Shown here: piece after piece, positions 7,346 through 15,714 of the stretch
How the letters are laid out: every line of letters begins with the position of its first letter
How positions within the stretch are numbered: position 1 is the first letter of the stretch
Source of the DNA: an uncultured Alistipes sp.
GTDB lineage: Bacteria > Bacteroidota > Bacteroidia > Bacteroidales > Rikenellaceae
Direction: 5' to 3'
Length of the DNA: 22,585 bases
NCBI GenBank assembly: GCA_900546065.1
Contig: URBK01000033.1
Location: 1 to 22,585 of the forward strand
Position numbers and translations under genes: made by a program
The notes under the pieces: generated by a model
The model's input: the letters and a program-made list of their open reading frames with translations, nothing else
Told to the model about the DNA's origin: nothing
Database searches by the model: none

Positions 7346-8368
7346 ATGCATGACGGCGAACCGATACTGCTCAGTTTCAGCGGTGGAATAGACAGTTGCG
7401 CCGCAGCCTCGACGCTTAAGGCCGACGGATGGTCGGTCACGGCACTTACGCTCGACATGACGGGGGACGAGCACCTCACAGACGAGGCTCGACGCCGTGC
7501 CGCCGACATTGACATACCGATTGTAGTCATGGATGTACGTGACGAGTTCCGCGCCATAACCACCTACTTTGTCGACAGTTACACCGCAGGCCGGACGCCT
7601 GCGCCATGTACCCAGTGCAACAGCCTTATAAAATGGCCGTCACTTGTATCCGAGGCTGACCGGCTCGGAATCAGGGCAATCGCCACGGGACACTACTTCA
7701 ACACCACACACCACAACGGCCACATATACGTAAGCCGTGCGGACGACCGCACGAAGGACCAATCATACTACCTGTGGGGATTGCCCCAGTCCACACTCGA
7801 GCGTATTGTCACCCCCATGGGACACATCTTCAAATCCGATCTCAAGAGAGCCGCGCCGCAACGCCGCGAGAGCATGGGCGTATGCTTTCTCAATGGCACG
7901 ACTTATGGACGATACGTTGCCGGATGCCGTCCCGACTCGTTACGGCGCGGCGACATAGTCGATATGCACGGCCGCGTCATAGGCCGCCACGACGGCATAG
8001 CCTTCTACACCATCGGCCAGAAGCGAGGACTCGACGCCGCCGTCAAGGGCATGTGTATCGTCGGTATCGACGCCGCCAGAAACAGACTTATCGCAGGGGA
8101 CGACTCCATGCTCTATCATTCAACACTTGAAATTACGGATTACAATATCGTAGACATGAATGAATTGCTGTCAGCCGATGACATCGAGGTCGTGATTCGC
8201 GGCATAGGGCGAAACCCCGCATCATACGCCCGACGCATTGAACTTGCCGGCACCGGAATACGCGTCACACTCGGCTCGCCGGCATGGGCGCCGGCCGCCG
8301 GGCAGCCGGCAGTATTCTACAGGGGCAACCGCATAATAGGCGGCGGTATTGTTGAAAAATATTATTAA
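7346..8368 (+). CDS. mnmA: tRNA-specific 2-thiouridylase MnmA (divergent member)
   Basis: MnmA thiolates C2 of the wobble uridine in tRNAs for Lys, Glu and Gln, using persulfide sulfur and ATP. From ATG 7346 the protein has 340 aa, slightly shorter than typical. The PP-loop ATP site SGGIDS lies at 12-17. The first catalytic cysteine is Cys91 in CTQCN and the second, Cys180, is in MGVCF. TKDQSYYLWGL and AFYTIGQKRGL mark the tRNA-binding and central domains. The frame stays open upstream to a TTG at 7232, but those 38 residues are histidine-rich and family members start just before the PP-loop, so I prefer 7346. That leaves 125 non-coding bases with no consensus promoter. Bacteroidetes often carry more than one MnmA-like protein, so this may be a paralogue, not the principal enzyme. 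Confidence 0.88.
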   Translation: MHDGEPILLSFSGGIDSCAAASTLKADGWSVTALTLDMTGDEHLTDEARRRAADIDIPIVVMDVRDEFRAITTYFVDSYTAGRTPAPCTQCNSLIKWPSLVSEADRLGIRAIATGHYFNTTHHNGHIYVSRADDRTKDQSYYLWGLPQSTLERIVTPMGHIFKSDLKRAAPQRRESMGVCFLNGTTYGRYVAGCRPDSLRRGDIVDMHGRVIGRHDGIAFYTIGQKRGLDAAVKGMCIVGIDAARNRLIAGDDSMLYHSTLEITDYNIVDMNELLSADDIEVVIRGIGRNPASYARRIELAGTGIRVTLGSPAWAPAAGQPAVFYRGNRIIGGGIVEKYY

Positions 8369-8382
8369 TTTAAATATCTTTG
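8351..8382 (+). promoter_or_regulatory. Bacteroidetes-type promoter for the YqaA-like gene
   Basis: TTG at 8352-8354 and TATCTTTG at 8375-8382 (TAnnTTTG) are 20 bp apart. The -33 element lies inside the last codons of mnmA, so this promoter overlaps the end of the preceding gene. The ATG is at 8413. Confidence 0.78.
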
Positions 8383-8412
8383 CCGCACGTTAAACAGAAA
8401 AACAGAGACAAC

Positions 8413-9021
8413 ATGAACATAGTAAAACGCCTGTACGATTGGATGCTCTCTTGGGGCAATTCACGCTGGGGAGCCTTGGCGCTCTTCTGCTTCGCCTTCG
8501 TCGAGTCGAGTTTCTTCCCCATACCGCCCGACGTGCTGCTCATAGCCCTCTGTCTCGGCATACCGGCCCGCTCGATGCGTTACGCCGCAATTTGCCTTGC
8601 CGGATCGATCCTCGGCGCCATAGCCGGATATGGAATCGGGTTCTTCCTCTGGCAGAACAGCGCAGGCGAATATACCGCTCTGGCAAACTTCTTCTTCAAT
8701 CACGTATTCTCGATGGAGAGCTTCCTCGAGGTGGGCGCCATGTACGACAAGTACAACTTCTGGATAGTCTTTACCGCAGGATTCACCCCTCTGCCATACA
8801 AGCTCTTCACCATAAGCGGAGGCCTGTTCCACATCAACTTCACGATGTTCATCATCGCTTCGATCGTGGCTCGAGGCATGCGTTTCTTCCTCATAGCATG
8901 GCTTATATGGCGTTTCGGAGCCCCGATAAAGACCTTTATTGACAAATATTTCAACCTGCTGGCCATAGCCTTCACGGTACTGCTCGTAGGGTCGTTCTTC
9001 CTTGTGGCGGAACTTCTGTGA
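8413..9021 (+). CDS. DedA/SNARE-associated membrane protein, YqaA type
   Basis: This integral membrane protein of 202 aa belongs to the DedA/VTT superfamily. Its members take part in envelope homeostasis, and some translocate undecaprenyl phosphate or phospholipids across the inner membrane; the role of the YqaA branch is less clear. The signatures visible are ESSFFPIPPDVLLI near residues 30-45 and FTPLPYKLFTISGG near 125-140, the re-entrant loops of the fold. Several hydrophobic helices surround them, including one at the C-terminus. The start at ATG 8413 is preferred over an upstream in-frame start at 8380, which falls inside the -7 promoter element. aroE follows 25 bp downstream and is likely co-transcribed. 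Confidence 0.88.
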   Translation: MNIVKRLYDWMLSWGNSRWGALALFCFAFVESSFFPIPPDVLLIALCLGIPARSMRYAAICLAGSILGAIAGYGIGFFLWQNSAGEYTALANFFFNHVFSMESFLEVGAMYDKYNFWIVFTAGFTPLPYKLFTISGGLFHINFTMFIIASIVARGMRFFLIAWLIWRFGAPIKTFIDKYFNLLAIAFTVLLVGSFFLVAELL

Positions 9022-9046
9022 CACTTGAATTGAAAACATTGACAAG

Positions 9047-9784
9047 ATGAAACGATACGGACTTATCGGGCGCACACTCGCCCACTCATTCTCGGCACAT
9101 TATTTCACCGAGAAATTCCGCCGCGAGGGCCTCGACAAGGAGTACTCGTACGAGTTGTTCGAACTGCCCGAGATCGGGTGCGTAGAGGAGCTCATCAACG
9201 ATACGCCCGACCTTGCGGGTTTCAACGTCACCATACCCTACAAGCAGCAGATCATCCCCCACCTCGATGCACTTGATGCCGAGGCGCAGGCTATCGGGGC
9301 CGTCAACTGTGTCAAGATTGCAGACGGGCGCCGCACGGGATACAATACCGACATTGCAGGAATAAGGGTATCGCTTGATGAGTTGCTTGGGGCGGAGACG
9401 ATAGATGCGGCTCTGGTGCTCGGTACCGGCGGGGCGTCGCAAGCCGTGCAGTATGTACTGGCACAACGCGACATTCCTTTTGCCATCGTATCGCGCGATG
9501 CGGCCAAGGGAAACTATACGTATGACGATCTGAATTCGGAGGCGATATCGACACACCACCTCGTGATAAATACCACACCCGTAGGCATGTATCCCAAAGT
9601 CGATCAAGCGCCGGAAATACCCTACGAACTGCTTACGCCCTCACATCGGCTCTTCGATCTGATATACAATCCCGAGCAGACGCTCTTCGCACGTCGCGGG
9701 GCCGAACGCGGCGCACGTACGATGACGGGCCTGCGCATGCTCTACGCTCAGGCCGAAGCCGCATGGAGAATCTGGAACGAGTAG
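9047..9784 (+). CDS. aroE: Shikimate dehydrogenase
   Basis: AroE reduces 3-dehydroshikimate to shikimate with NADPH in the aromatic amino acid pathway. The 245-aa protein is somewhat shorter than E. coli AroE (about 272). The N-terminal LIGRTLAHSFSAHYF is the substrate-binding opening. The catalytic lysine is Lys66 in NVTIPYK, and its partner is Asp102 in GYNTD. The nucleotide-binding GTGGAS lies at 126-131, and NTTPVGMYP and LIYNPEQT follow as usual. It lies 25 bp after the YqaA-like gene and converges on the DUF2007 gene with only 10 bp between the stop codons. No terminator fits in that gap. Confidence 0.96.
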   Translation: MKRYGLIGRTLAHSFSAHYFTEKFRREGLDKEYSYELFELPEIGCVEELINDTPDLAGFNVTIPYKQQIIPHLDALDAEAQAIGAVNCVKIADGRRTGYNTDIAGIRVSLDELLGAETIDAALVLGTGGASQAVQYVLAQRDIPFAIVSRDAAKGNYTYDDLNSEAISTHHLVINTTPVGMYPKVDQAPEIPYELLTPSHRLFDLIYNPEQTLFARRGAERGARTMTGLRMLYAQAEAAWRIWNE

Positions 9785-9794
9785 ATCGGGCGCA

Positions 9795-10019
9795 TCAACC
9801 CTCGGTGTAGGCCTCGAGGACTTCCAATGCGCGTTTCTTATCCTCGGCCCGCACAACCAACTGCGCCGGCATCACCCCCACGGGATAGAGTGCCGACATA
9901 TACTCGTTGCGTATCATCGCATAGATACCAGCTCCGTCGAGCAGCGACTTGTCCCACTCCGCTTCATTGATCGAATCGTACTCCTTGATCACGATCAGAT
10001 TGCTCTCATCCATAACCAT
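9795..10019 (-). CDS. DUF2007 family small protein
   Basis: This 74-aa cytoplasmic protein carries the DUF2007 pattern (Pfam 'putative signal transducing protein', related to the PII fold). A strand reads IVIKEYDS; a helix follows with WDKSLLDGAGI, then SALYPVGVMPAQLVV, and a final helix DKKRALEVLEAY. Its biochemical role is not established. It begins MVMDES, so translation could start at 10019 or 10013. It has a good promoter of its own at 10039-10069, divergent from the serine hydrolase gene, and ends 10 bp from the aroE stop in convergent orientation. Confidence 0.82.
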   Translation of the reverse strand: MVMDESNLIVIKEYDSINEAEWDKSLLDGAGIYAMIRNEYMSALYPVGVMPAQLVVRAEDKKRALEVLEAYTEG

Positions 10020-10038
10020 GATATTTTAAGGCGTAAAA

Positions 10039-10069
10039 CAAAGTTAACCATTTTGTTTAAATCTTGCAA
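10039..10069 (-). promoter_or_regulatory. Bacteroidetes-type promoter for the DUF2007 gene
   Basis: On the minus strand, TTG (10069-10067) and TAACTTTG (10046-10039, TAnnTTTG) are separated by exactly 20 bp. The start codon at 10019 lies 19 bases beyond the -7 element. Confidence 0.78.
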
Positions 10070-10104
10070 TGCACAAACCAAAATTATCCGTATATTTGCA
10101 TTGC
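10066..10104. promoter_or_regulatory. 8-bp inverted repeat spanning the divergent promoter region
   Basis: GCAATGCA (10066-10073) and TGCATTGC (10097-10104) are perfect inverted copies with 23 bases between them. The left arm covers the -33 TTG of the DUF2007 promoter. The right arm overlaps the end of a TATATTTG box (10091-10098), the probable -7 element of the serine hydrolase gene, for which no -33 partner stands at the usual 20 bp. The arrangement would suit a dimeric regulator acting on both genes, but no regulator is seen nearby. Confidence 0.4.
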
Positions 10105-10149
10105 GGCCGAAAATTGATGTCTTGAGGCCCAAATTCACTGATTGTCAGC

Positions 10150-11514
10150 ATGAAACGAGCTACGATAATAATTCTTGCGGTCATCGTTGCGGCCGTAGCC
10201 GTGTGGTGCCTGTGGCGCATGGCCGCCGACAGAGGTCACGGTACGTTCGACCTCGCGCGCATGGAGAAGGCCGACCGCGCCGTGATGCGTGCCATCAAGG
10301 ACGGCCAGACGCCGGGCGCTGTGCTGTGCGTAGTCAAACGCGCCGATGACGGCGAGTCGATGGGCGACATACTCTACCTTAAGGCATACGGCAACATGCA
10401 GGTTTGCTCGGGCCGCGACACCGTGAGCGGAGAGCTTATCCCCGACACCGTCGCCATGACGACCGATGCCATCTTCGATCTGGCGTCGGTGAGCAAATGC
10501 CTCGGTACGACACTCGCCTTCATGCGCCTTGTAGAAGACGGCCTTGTACATCTGGATGACAACGTCTCGCGTTATATTCCGGGCTTCGAGCCGTGGGTGG
10601 AGGATCTCTCACCCCGAGAGCAACGGCGGCAGAAACGCTCACCGGAGCGTGTCCCAATTACGGTGAAGCAACTGCTGACACATACGTCGGGCCTGCCCGC
10701 AGCCATTCATGTACCGTCGTTCCTTGCGCGATATGACATATACGGCGACTCGGTCAAGATAAACTATCGCGACTCGCTGGTAACATATCTTGCACACGAT
10801 GCGGCACGGTTGTCGCGCCCGGGCGAAGTGTTCAGATACAGCTGCCTAAATTTCATCACGCTGCAGGCTATTCTCGAGAATGTTACGGGTGAGCGGCTCG
10901 ACCGTTATGCCGCGCGCGAGATATACGAACCGCTGCATCTCAAAAATACGTGGTACAATGCCCTTGACGACGTCGAGCGTCCCTATGCGGCCGATGCCCC
11001 GATTGTACCTACGGAGGTGCAGGAGGACGGCACGCTGCTGCGCGGCGAGGTGCATGACCCCACGGCCCGCATCGTAAACCGCGGTGTTTCGGGCAATGCC
11101 GGGCTCTTCTCTACGGCCGAAGATATGGCCACTCTGGCGTCGATGCTCATGAACGGAGGCGTCGTGGCTTTCCCCGTTGAGGGTATAGCGGGCAAGTTGG
11201 GCCAAAAGGAGCGTGTGCGGGTTCTCTCGCGCCGCGCCGTGGAGACATTTTTCACCGTGCCCGAAGGATATGAAGAGTTCGGCCGCGCATTGGGTTGGGA
11301 TGTCGAGTCGCCATACGCCTCGGGCAACGGCGACCTCTTCACACCCCACCGCACGGTGAACCATACGGGATATACGGGGCCGTCGATCGTGATGGACCTC
11401 GATGAGGGCGTTGCCGTTATACTGCTCACGGACAGGGTGCACCCCTACGATACGGGCAGCGTAGGCCGCCTGCGCATAGAGATAGCCGACATAGTGGCAT
11501 CGGCTTTGGATTGA
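10150..11514 (+). CDS. Membrane-anchored serine hydrolase of the beta-lactamase class C/esterase family
   Basis: This 454-aa protein belongs to the PF00144 fold shared by AmpC enzymes, penicillin-binding proteins and esterases. An N-terminal helix (about 4-22, IIILAVIVAAVAVWCL) should export and anchor it. The nucleophile motif S-x-x-K is S113-V-S-K116. The third motif is H405-T-G407, the HTG form common outside true beta-lactamases. The second motif is unusual: at the expected Y-x-N the sequence reads Y230-S231-C232, with an Asn two residues later. HTSGLP and GNAGLFSTAEDM are other conserved stretches. The substrate may be a cell-wall peptide or an ester; resistance to beta-lactams should not be assumed. 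It is followed at 21 bp by dnaE and probably co-transcribed with dnaE and trxA. Confidence 0.87.
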   Translation: MKRATIIILAVIVAAVAVWCLWRMAADRGHGTFDLARMEKADRAVMRAIKDGQTPGAVLCVVKRADDGESMGDILYLKAYGNMQVCSGRDTVSGELIPDTVAMTTDAIFDLASVSKCLGTTLAFMRLVEDGLVHLDDNVSRYIPGFEPWVEDLSPREQRRQKRSPERVPITVKQLLTHTSGLPAAIHVPSFLARYDIYGDSVKINYRDSLVTYLAHDAARLSRPGEVFRYSCLNFITLQAILENVTGERLDRYAAREIYEPLHLKNTWYNALDDVERPYAADAPIVPTEVQEDGTLLRGEVHDPTARIVNRGVSGNAGLFSTAEDMATLASMLMNGGVVAFPVEGIAGKLGQKERVRVLSRRAVETFFTVPEGYEEFGRALGWDVESPYASGNGDLFTPHRTVNHTGYTGPSIVMDLDEGVAVILLTDRVHPYDTGSVGRLRIEIADIVASALD

Positions 11515-11535
11515 ACAGACAAAAAAAGAATTAAA

Positions 11536-14500
11536 ATGCACGATTTCGTACACCTGCACGTACACTCGCAATATTCCATTCTTGACGGACAGGCCAGCAT
11601 ACAGCGCCTTGTAGACAAGGCTATTGCCGACGGCATGCGCGGCATCGCCATCACCGACCACGGCAACATGTTCGGCATAAAGGAGTTCTACAACTACGTC
11701 AAGAAGAAGAACGGCGCCCGCCGTGACAAGGTCAAGGCCGCCGAGGAGAAGATCGCCGCCCTGCAGGCGCAGATCGACGAGGCGGGCGGTGCCACGGCCG
11801 AACAGGAGGCTGCCATGACGGCCCTGAAGGCCGAATACGATGCCTTGCCGAAGGAGGACTTCAAGGCCATCATCGGCTGTGAGGTCTACGTAGCGCGCCG
11901 CGGCCTGCAGTTCAAGGAGGGCAAGTCGGACCAGAGCGGATATCACCTCATACTTCTGGCCAAGAACGCAAAGGGATACCACAATCTCATCAAGATCGTC
12001 TCGAAGGCGTGGACCGAAGGTTTCTACATGCGTCCGCGTACCGACCATGCCGAATTGGAGAAGTACCACGAGGGATTGATATGTTGTTCGGCATGTTTGG
12101 GCGGCGAGGTGCCGCGTATGATCTCATCGGGAGATCTTGAGGCGGCCGAGAAATCGATATTGTGGCACAAGAATCTCTTCGGCGACGACTACTACCTCGA
12201 GTTGCAGCTTCACAAGGCTACGGTCGAACGCGCCAACCACGAGACCTACCCCATGCAGCTCAATGTGAACAAGCATCTGATTGAGTTTGCGAGGAAATAC
12301 GGCATACGTCTCGTATGCACCAACGACGTACACTTCGTCGACGAGGACAATGCCGAGGCGCACGACCGTCTTATATGCCTCAGTACGGGCAAGGATCTGG
12401 ACGACCCCAAGCGCATGCTCTACTCGAAGCAGGAGTGGATGAAGACCCGTGCCGAGATGAACGCCATCTTCGGAGACATCCCCGAGGCGCTGACCAATAC
12501 GGTCGATATATGCAACGAGGTCGAGAACTACTCCATCGACCATGCCCCCATCATGCCGACGTTCGCCATACCGGAGACATTCGGCACGGAAGCCGAGTAC
12601 CGCGAGCGTTTCACGGAGGAGGATCTCTTCAACGAGTTCACGCGCGACGAGAACGGCAATGTCACCATGAGCGAGGCGGATGCCCGAAAAAAGATCGACA
12701 AACTTGGCGGCTATGACCGCCTATACCGTATAAAACTCGAGGCTGACTACCTGACCAAGCTGACGATGGACGGTGCCCGCAAGGTATACGGTGACCCCTT
12801 GTCGCCGGATATTGCCGAGCGTCTGAAGTTCGAGCTTCACATAATGAAGACGATGGGTTTCCCGGGATACTTCCTTATCGTGCAGGACTTCATCCGCGCC
12901 GCCCGCGAAGAGCTTGACGTCTCGGTCGGTCCGGGACGTGGTTCGGCTGCAGGTTCGGCCGTAGCCTACTGCCTCGGAATCACGCAGATCGACCCCATAA
13001 AGTATGATCTGCTGTTCGAGCGTTTCCTCAATCCCGACCGTATTTCGCTGCCCGATATAGATATCGACTTCGATGACGACGGCCGCGGCCGTGTGCTCAA
13101 CTGGGTGACACAGAAGTACGGCAAGGAGAAGGTCGCCCATATCATCACCTACGGCACCATGGCCACGAAGATGGCCCTGAAGGACGTCGCGCGCGTGCAG
13201 AAGTTGCCGCTCAAGGAGTCGGACCGCCTGTGCAAGCTGGTACCCGACCGCATTCCCGACAAGAAGGTGAATCTGGTCAACGCCATCGAGTATGTACCCG
13301 AATTGAAGGCGGCCGAGCAGTCATCGGACCCCATCCTGAGCGACACGATCAAATATGCCAAGATGCTCGAAGGCAACGTCCGCAACACGGGCGTGCACGC
13401 ATGCGGTACGATCATCTGCCGTGACGACATTACCGACTGGGTGCCCGTAAGTACGGCCGACGACAAGGAGACGGGCGAAAAGATGCTCGTGACGCAGTAT
13501 GAGGGATCGGTAATCGAGGATACGGGCCTTATCAAGATGGACTTCCTCGGGCTGAAGACCCTGTCGATCATCAAGGATGCCGTAGCCAACATAAAACACA
13601 CGAAAGGTATTGCGGTCGATATCGACCACATAGACATAAACGATCCTGCGACATACAGCCTCTACTGCGACGGCCGCACTATCGGTACGTTCCAGTTCGA
13701 GTCGCCCGGCATGCAGAAATACCTGCGCGAGCTGAAACCTTCGACCTTCGAGGATCTGATCGCCATGAACGCCCTTTACCGTCCGGGGCCGATGGATTAC
13801 ATCCCCGACTTCATCGACCGCAAGCACGGCCGCAAACCCATCGTCTACGACATAGACCTGATGGAGAAATACCTGAAGGATACCTACGGCATCACGGTAT
13901 ATCAGGAGCAGGTCATGCTGCTGTCGCGCCTTTTGGCGGGCTTCACCCGCGGCGAGTCGGACACGCTGCGCAAGGCCATGGGTAAGAAGCTCAAGGACAA
14001 ACTGGATCACTTGAAGCCCAAGTTCATCGAGGGCGGCCGCAAGAACGGCCACGACCCGCAGATTCTGGAGAAGATATGGGCCGACTGGGAGAAGTTCGCC
14101 TCGTATGCCTTCAATAAATCGCACGCAACGTGCTACTCGTGGGTGGCATACCAGACGGCATACCTCAAGGCCAACTACCCGTCGGAATATATGGCAGCGC
14201 TGCTGAGCCGCAACCTTACCGATATAAAGACTCTCACGGCCTATATGACAGAGTGTAAACACATGGGCATAAAGGTCATGGGGCCCGACGTGAACGAGTC
14301 GGAGCAGACATTCTCGTCGAACAAGTCTGGTGACATACGTTTCGGCCTTGCGGCCGTGAAGGGCGTGGGAGAAGCCGCCGTGCGTTCGATTATAGACGAG
14401 CGCAACAGTAACGGCCCCTACAAGAATATATATGACTTTGTCGAGCGCGTGAACTTCAATCTTGTCAACCGCAAGTGTATGGAGAACATAGCCTATGCCG

Positions 14501-15354
14501 GCGGGTTCGACTCGATAATAGATTTCCATCGCAGCAAGTTCTTCGCCGTGGATCCGCGCAGCAGCAGCCCGCTCTCGTTCATCGAGCAGTTGATGCGTTA
14601 CGGGCAGCGCGTGCAGGCCGAGCGCCAGAACTCACAGCAGAGCCTCTTCGGCGGCGGCGCCGTCATCGACATACAACCTCCGACTACGCCCGTAGCCGAA
14701 GATTGGAACCAGCTGCAGGTACTCAACAAGGAGCGTGAGATGATCGGGCTCTATCTCTCGGCGCATCCGCTGGACGACTACGCCTTCATAGTAAACCACA
14801 TGTGCAAGGCCCAGCTGAGCGATCTGGCCGATCTCGAGCCGTTCAACGGTCAGGAGATAGGCGTAGCAGGAGTCGTTACCGCCGTGCAGGATCTCACGAC
14901 AAAGACCGGCCGCCACTGGGGCAAGTTTACGATGGAGGACTATAACGGCACACACGAGTTCGCGCTCTTTGGCAAGGATTACGAGAACTTCCGGCCATTC
15001 ATGTACCCCAACTACTTCCTCTTCGTCAAGGGAAAGGTGCAGCCGCGTCCATACGGAGACGGCAATGAACTGGAGTTCAAGGTACTGTCGATGTCGCAAC
15101 TGTCGGAGATGCGCGACACGATGATAAAGGAGATACACATATCCATTCCGATCGAGGAGCTGACGAAGAGTTTCATCGACGACTTCGCCGAGAACATACG
15201 CCACAACAAGGGCAATACCATCGTGCGTACCACGATATACGATCCGGCGCAGGGCGTCAATCTGAACCTCTATTCGAAACGCTACAAAGTGGCTCTTACA
15301 CCGCAATTGATGGACTATCTGGATACGAATGAACTAAAATACACGTTATCATAA
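11536..15354 (+). CDS. dnaE: DNA polymerase III subunit alpha
   Basis: This is the catalytic subunit of the replicative DNA polymerase, 1272 aa. The N-terminal PHP domain has HLHVH (H8, H10), D17, H42, E116 in GCEVY, a His in GYHLILLA, a Cys in CSACLGG and an Asp-His pair in NDVHF, so the metal site looks complete. Residues about 59-108 form an Ala/Glu/Lys-rich, probably coiled-coil insertion within PHP. The polymerase acidic residues are D507 and D509 in PDIDIDF and D669 in KMDFLGL. A GPGRGSAAGS loop precedes them. Helix-hairpin-helix and OB-fold regions follow (OB from about residue 1109). No intein is present. It starts 21 bp after the serine hydrolase stop, and trxA begins 19 bp after its own stop. 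Confidence 0.97.
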   Translation: MHDFVHLHVHSQYSILDGQASIQRLVDKAIADGMRGIAITDHGNMFGIKEFYNYVKKKNGARRDKVKAAEEKIAALQAQIDEAGGATAEQEAAMTALKAEYDALPKEDFKAIIGCEVYVARRGLQFKEGKSDQSGYHLILLAKNAKGYHNLIKIVSKAWTEGFYMRPRTDHAELEKYHEGLICCSACLGGEVPRMISSGDLEAAEKSILWHKNLFGDDYYLELQLHKATVERANHETYPMQLNVNKHLIEFARKYGIRLVCTNDVHFVDEDNAEAHDRLICLSTGKDLDDPKRMLYSKQEWMKTRAEMNAIFGDIPEALTNTVDICNEVENYSIDHAPIMPTFAIPETFGTEAEYRERFTEEDLFNEFTRDENGNVTMSEADARKKIDKLGGYDRLYRIKLEADYLTKLTMDGARKVYGDPLSPDIAERLKFELHIMKTMGFPGYFLIVQDFIRAAREELDVSVGPGRGSAAGSAVAYCLGITQIDPIKYDLLFERFLNPDRISLPDIDIDFDDDGRGRVLNWVTQKYGKEKVAHIITYGTMATKMALKDVARVQKLPLKESDRLCKLVPDRIPDKKVNLVNAIEYVPELKAAEQSSDPILSDTIKYAKMLEGNVRNTGVHACGTIICRDDITDWVPVSTADDKETGEKMLVTQYEGSVIEDTGLIKMDFLGLKTLSIIKDAVANIKHTKGIAVDIDHIDINDPATYSLYCDGRTIGTFQFESPGMQKYLRELKPSTFEDLIAMNALYRPGPMDYIPDFIDRKHGRKPIVYDIDLMEKYLKDTYGITVYQEQVMLLSRLLAGFTRGESDTLRKAMGKKLKDKLDHLKPKFIEGGRKNGHDPQILEKIWADWEKFASYAFNKSHATCYSWVAYQTAYLKANYPSEYMAALLSRNLTDIKTLTAYMTECKHMGIKVMGPDVNESEQTFSSNKSGDIRFGLAAVKGVGEAAVRSIIDERNSNGPYKNIYDFVERVNFNLVNRKCMENIAYAGGFDSIIDFHRSKFFAVDPRSSSPLSFIEQLMRYGQRVQAERQNSQQSLFGGGAVIDIQPPTTPVAEDWNQLQVLNKEREMIGLYLSAHPLDDYAFIVNHMCKAQLSDLADLEPFNGQEIGVAGVVTAVQDLTTKTGRHWGKFTMEDYNGTHEFALFGKDYENFRPFMYPNYFLFVKGKVQPRPYGDGNELEFKVLSMSQLSEMRDTMIKEIHISIPIEELTKSFIDDFAENIRHNKGNTIVRTTIYDPAQGVNLNLYSKRYKVALTPQLMDYLDTNELKYTLS

Positions 15355-15373
15355 CACTAAAAACAGATTAATT

Positions 15374-15688
15374 ATGGCATTAGCAATCACCAAAGACAAT
15401 TACGAATCGACTCTCGCATCGGGCAAACCCGTCGTCATCGATTTCTGGGCCGAGTGGTGCGGTCCCTGCCGCATGATAGCACCCTTCATCGAGGAACTTG
15501 CAGGCGAGTACGCCGACCGTGTGGTTATAGGCAAGTGCGACGTCGAGTCGAATGACGATCTGGTGGCACAATACCGCGTACGCAATATCCCAACCGTACT
15601 CTTCATAAAGGACGGTCAGGTTGTGGACAAGGTCGTAGGCGCCACCACCAAGGAGAACCTCAAGGCAAAGATTGACGCCCTGCTCTAA
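15374..15688 (+). CDS. trxA: Thioredoxin
   Basis: This 104-aa cytoplasmic thioredoxin reduces protein disulfides, receiving electrons from thioredoxin reductase. The redox motif W28-C29-G-P-C32 and the cis-proline P73 in RNIPT are in the canonical places. One extra cysteine (C55 in GKCDV) is present. There is no signal peptide, so it should stay in the cytoplasm. It is the last gene of the serine hydrolase-dnaE-trxA run and is closed by a strong hairpin terminator. Confidence 0.97.
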   Translation: MALAITKDNYESTLASGKPVVIDFWAEWCGPCRMIAPFIEELAGEYADRVVIGKCDVESNDDLVAQYRVRNIPTVLFIKDGQVVDKVVGATTKENLKAKIDALL

Positions 15689-15714
15689 GCCGCGCGACAA
15701 TCAGACCTAAAGAG

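Noticed and set aside
10150..11514. Possible beta-lactamase resistance gene
   Set aside because: The fold matches PF00144, but the third motif is HTG and the second lacks Asn. This family is mostly esterases and peptidases, so a resistance call is not supported.
10846..14529. Minus-strand open frames (407 and 402 codons) opposite the serine hydrolase and dnaE genes
   Set aside because: The plus-strand genes have complete catalytic motifs, and these frames only mirror them.
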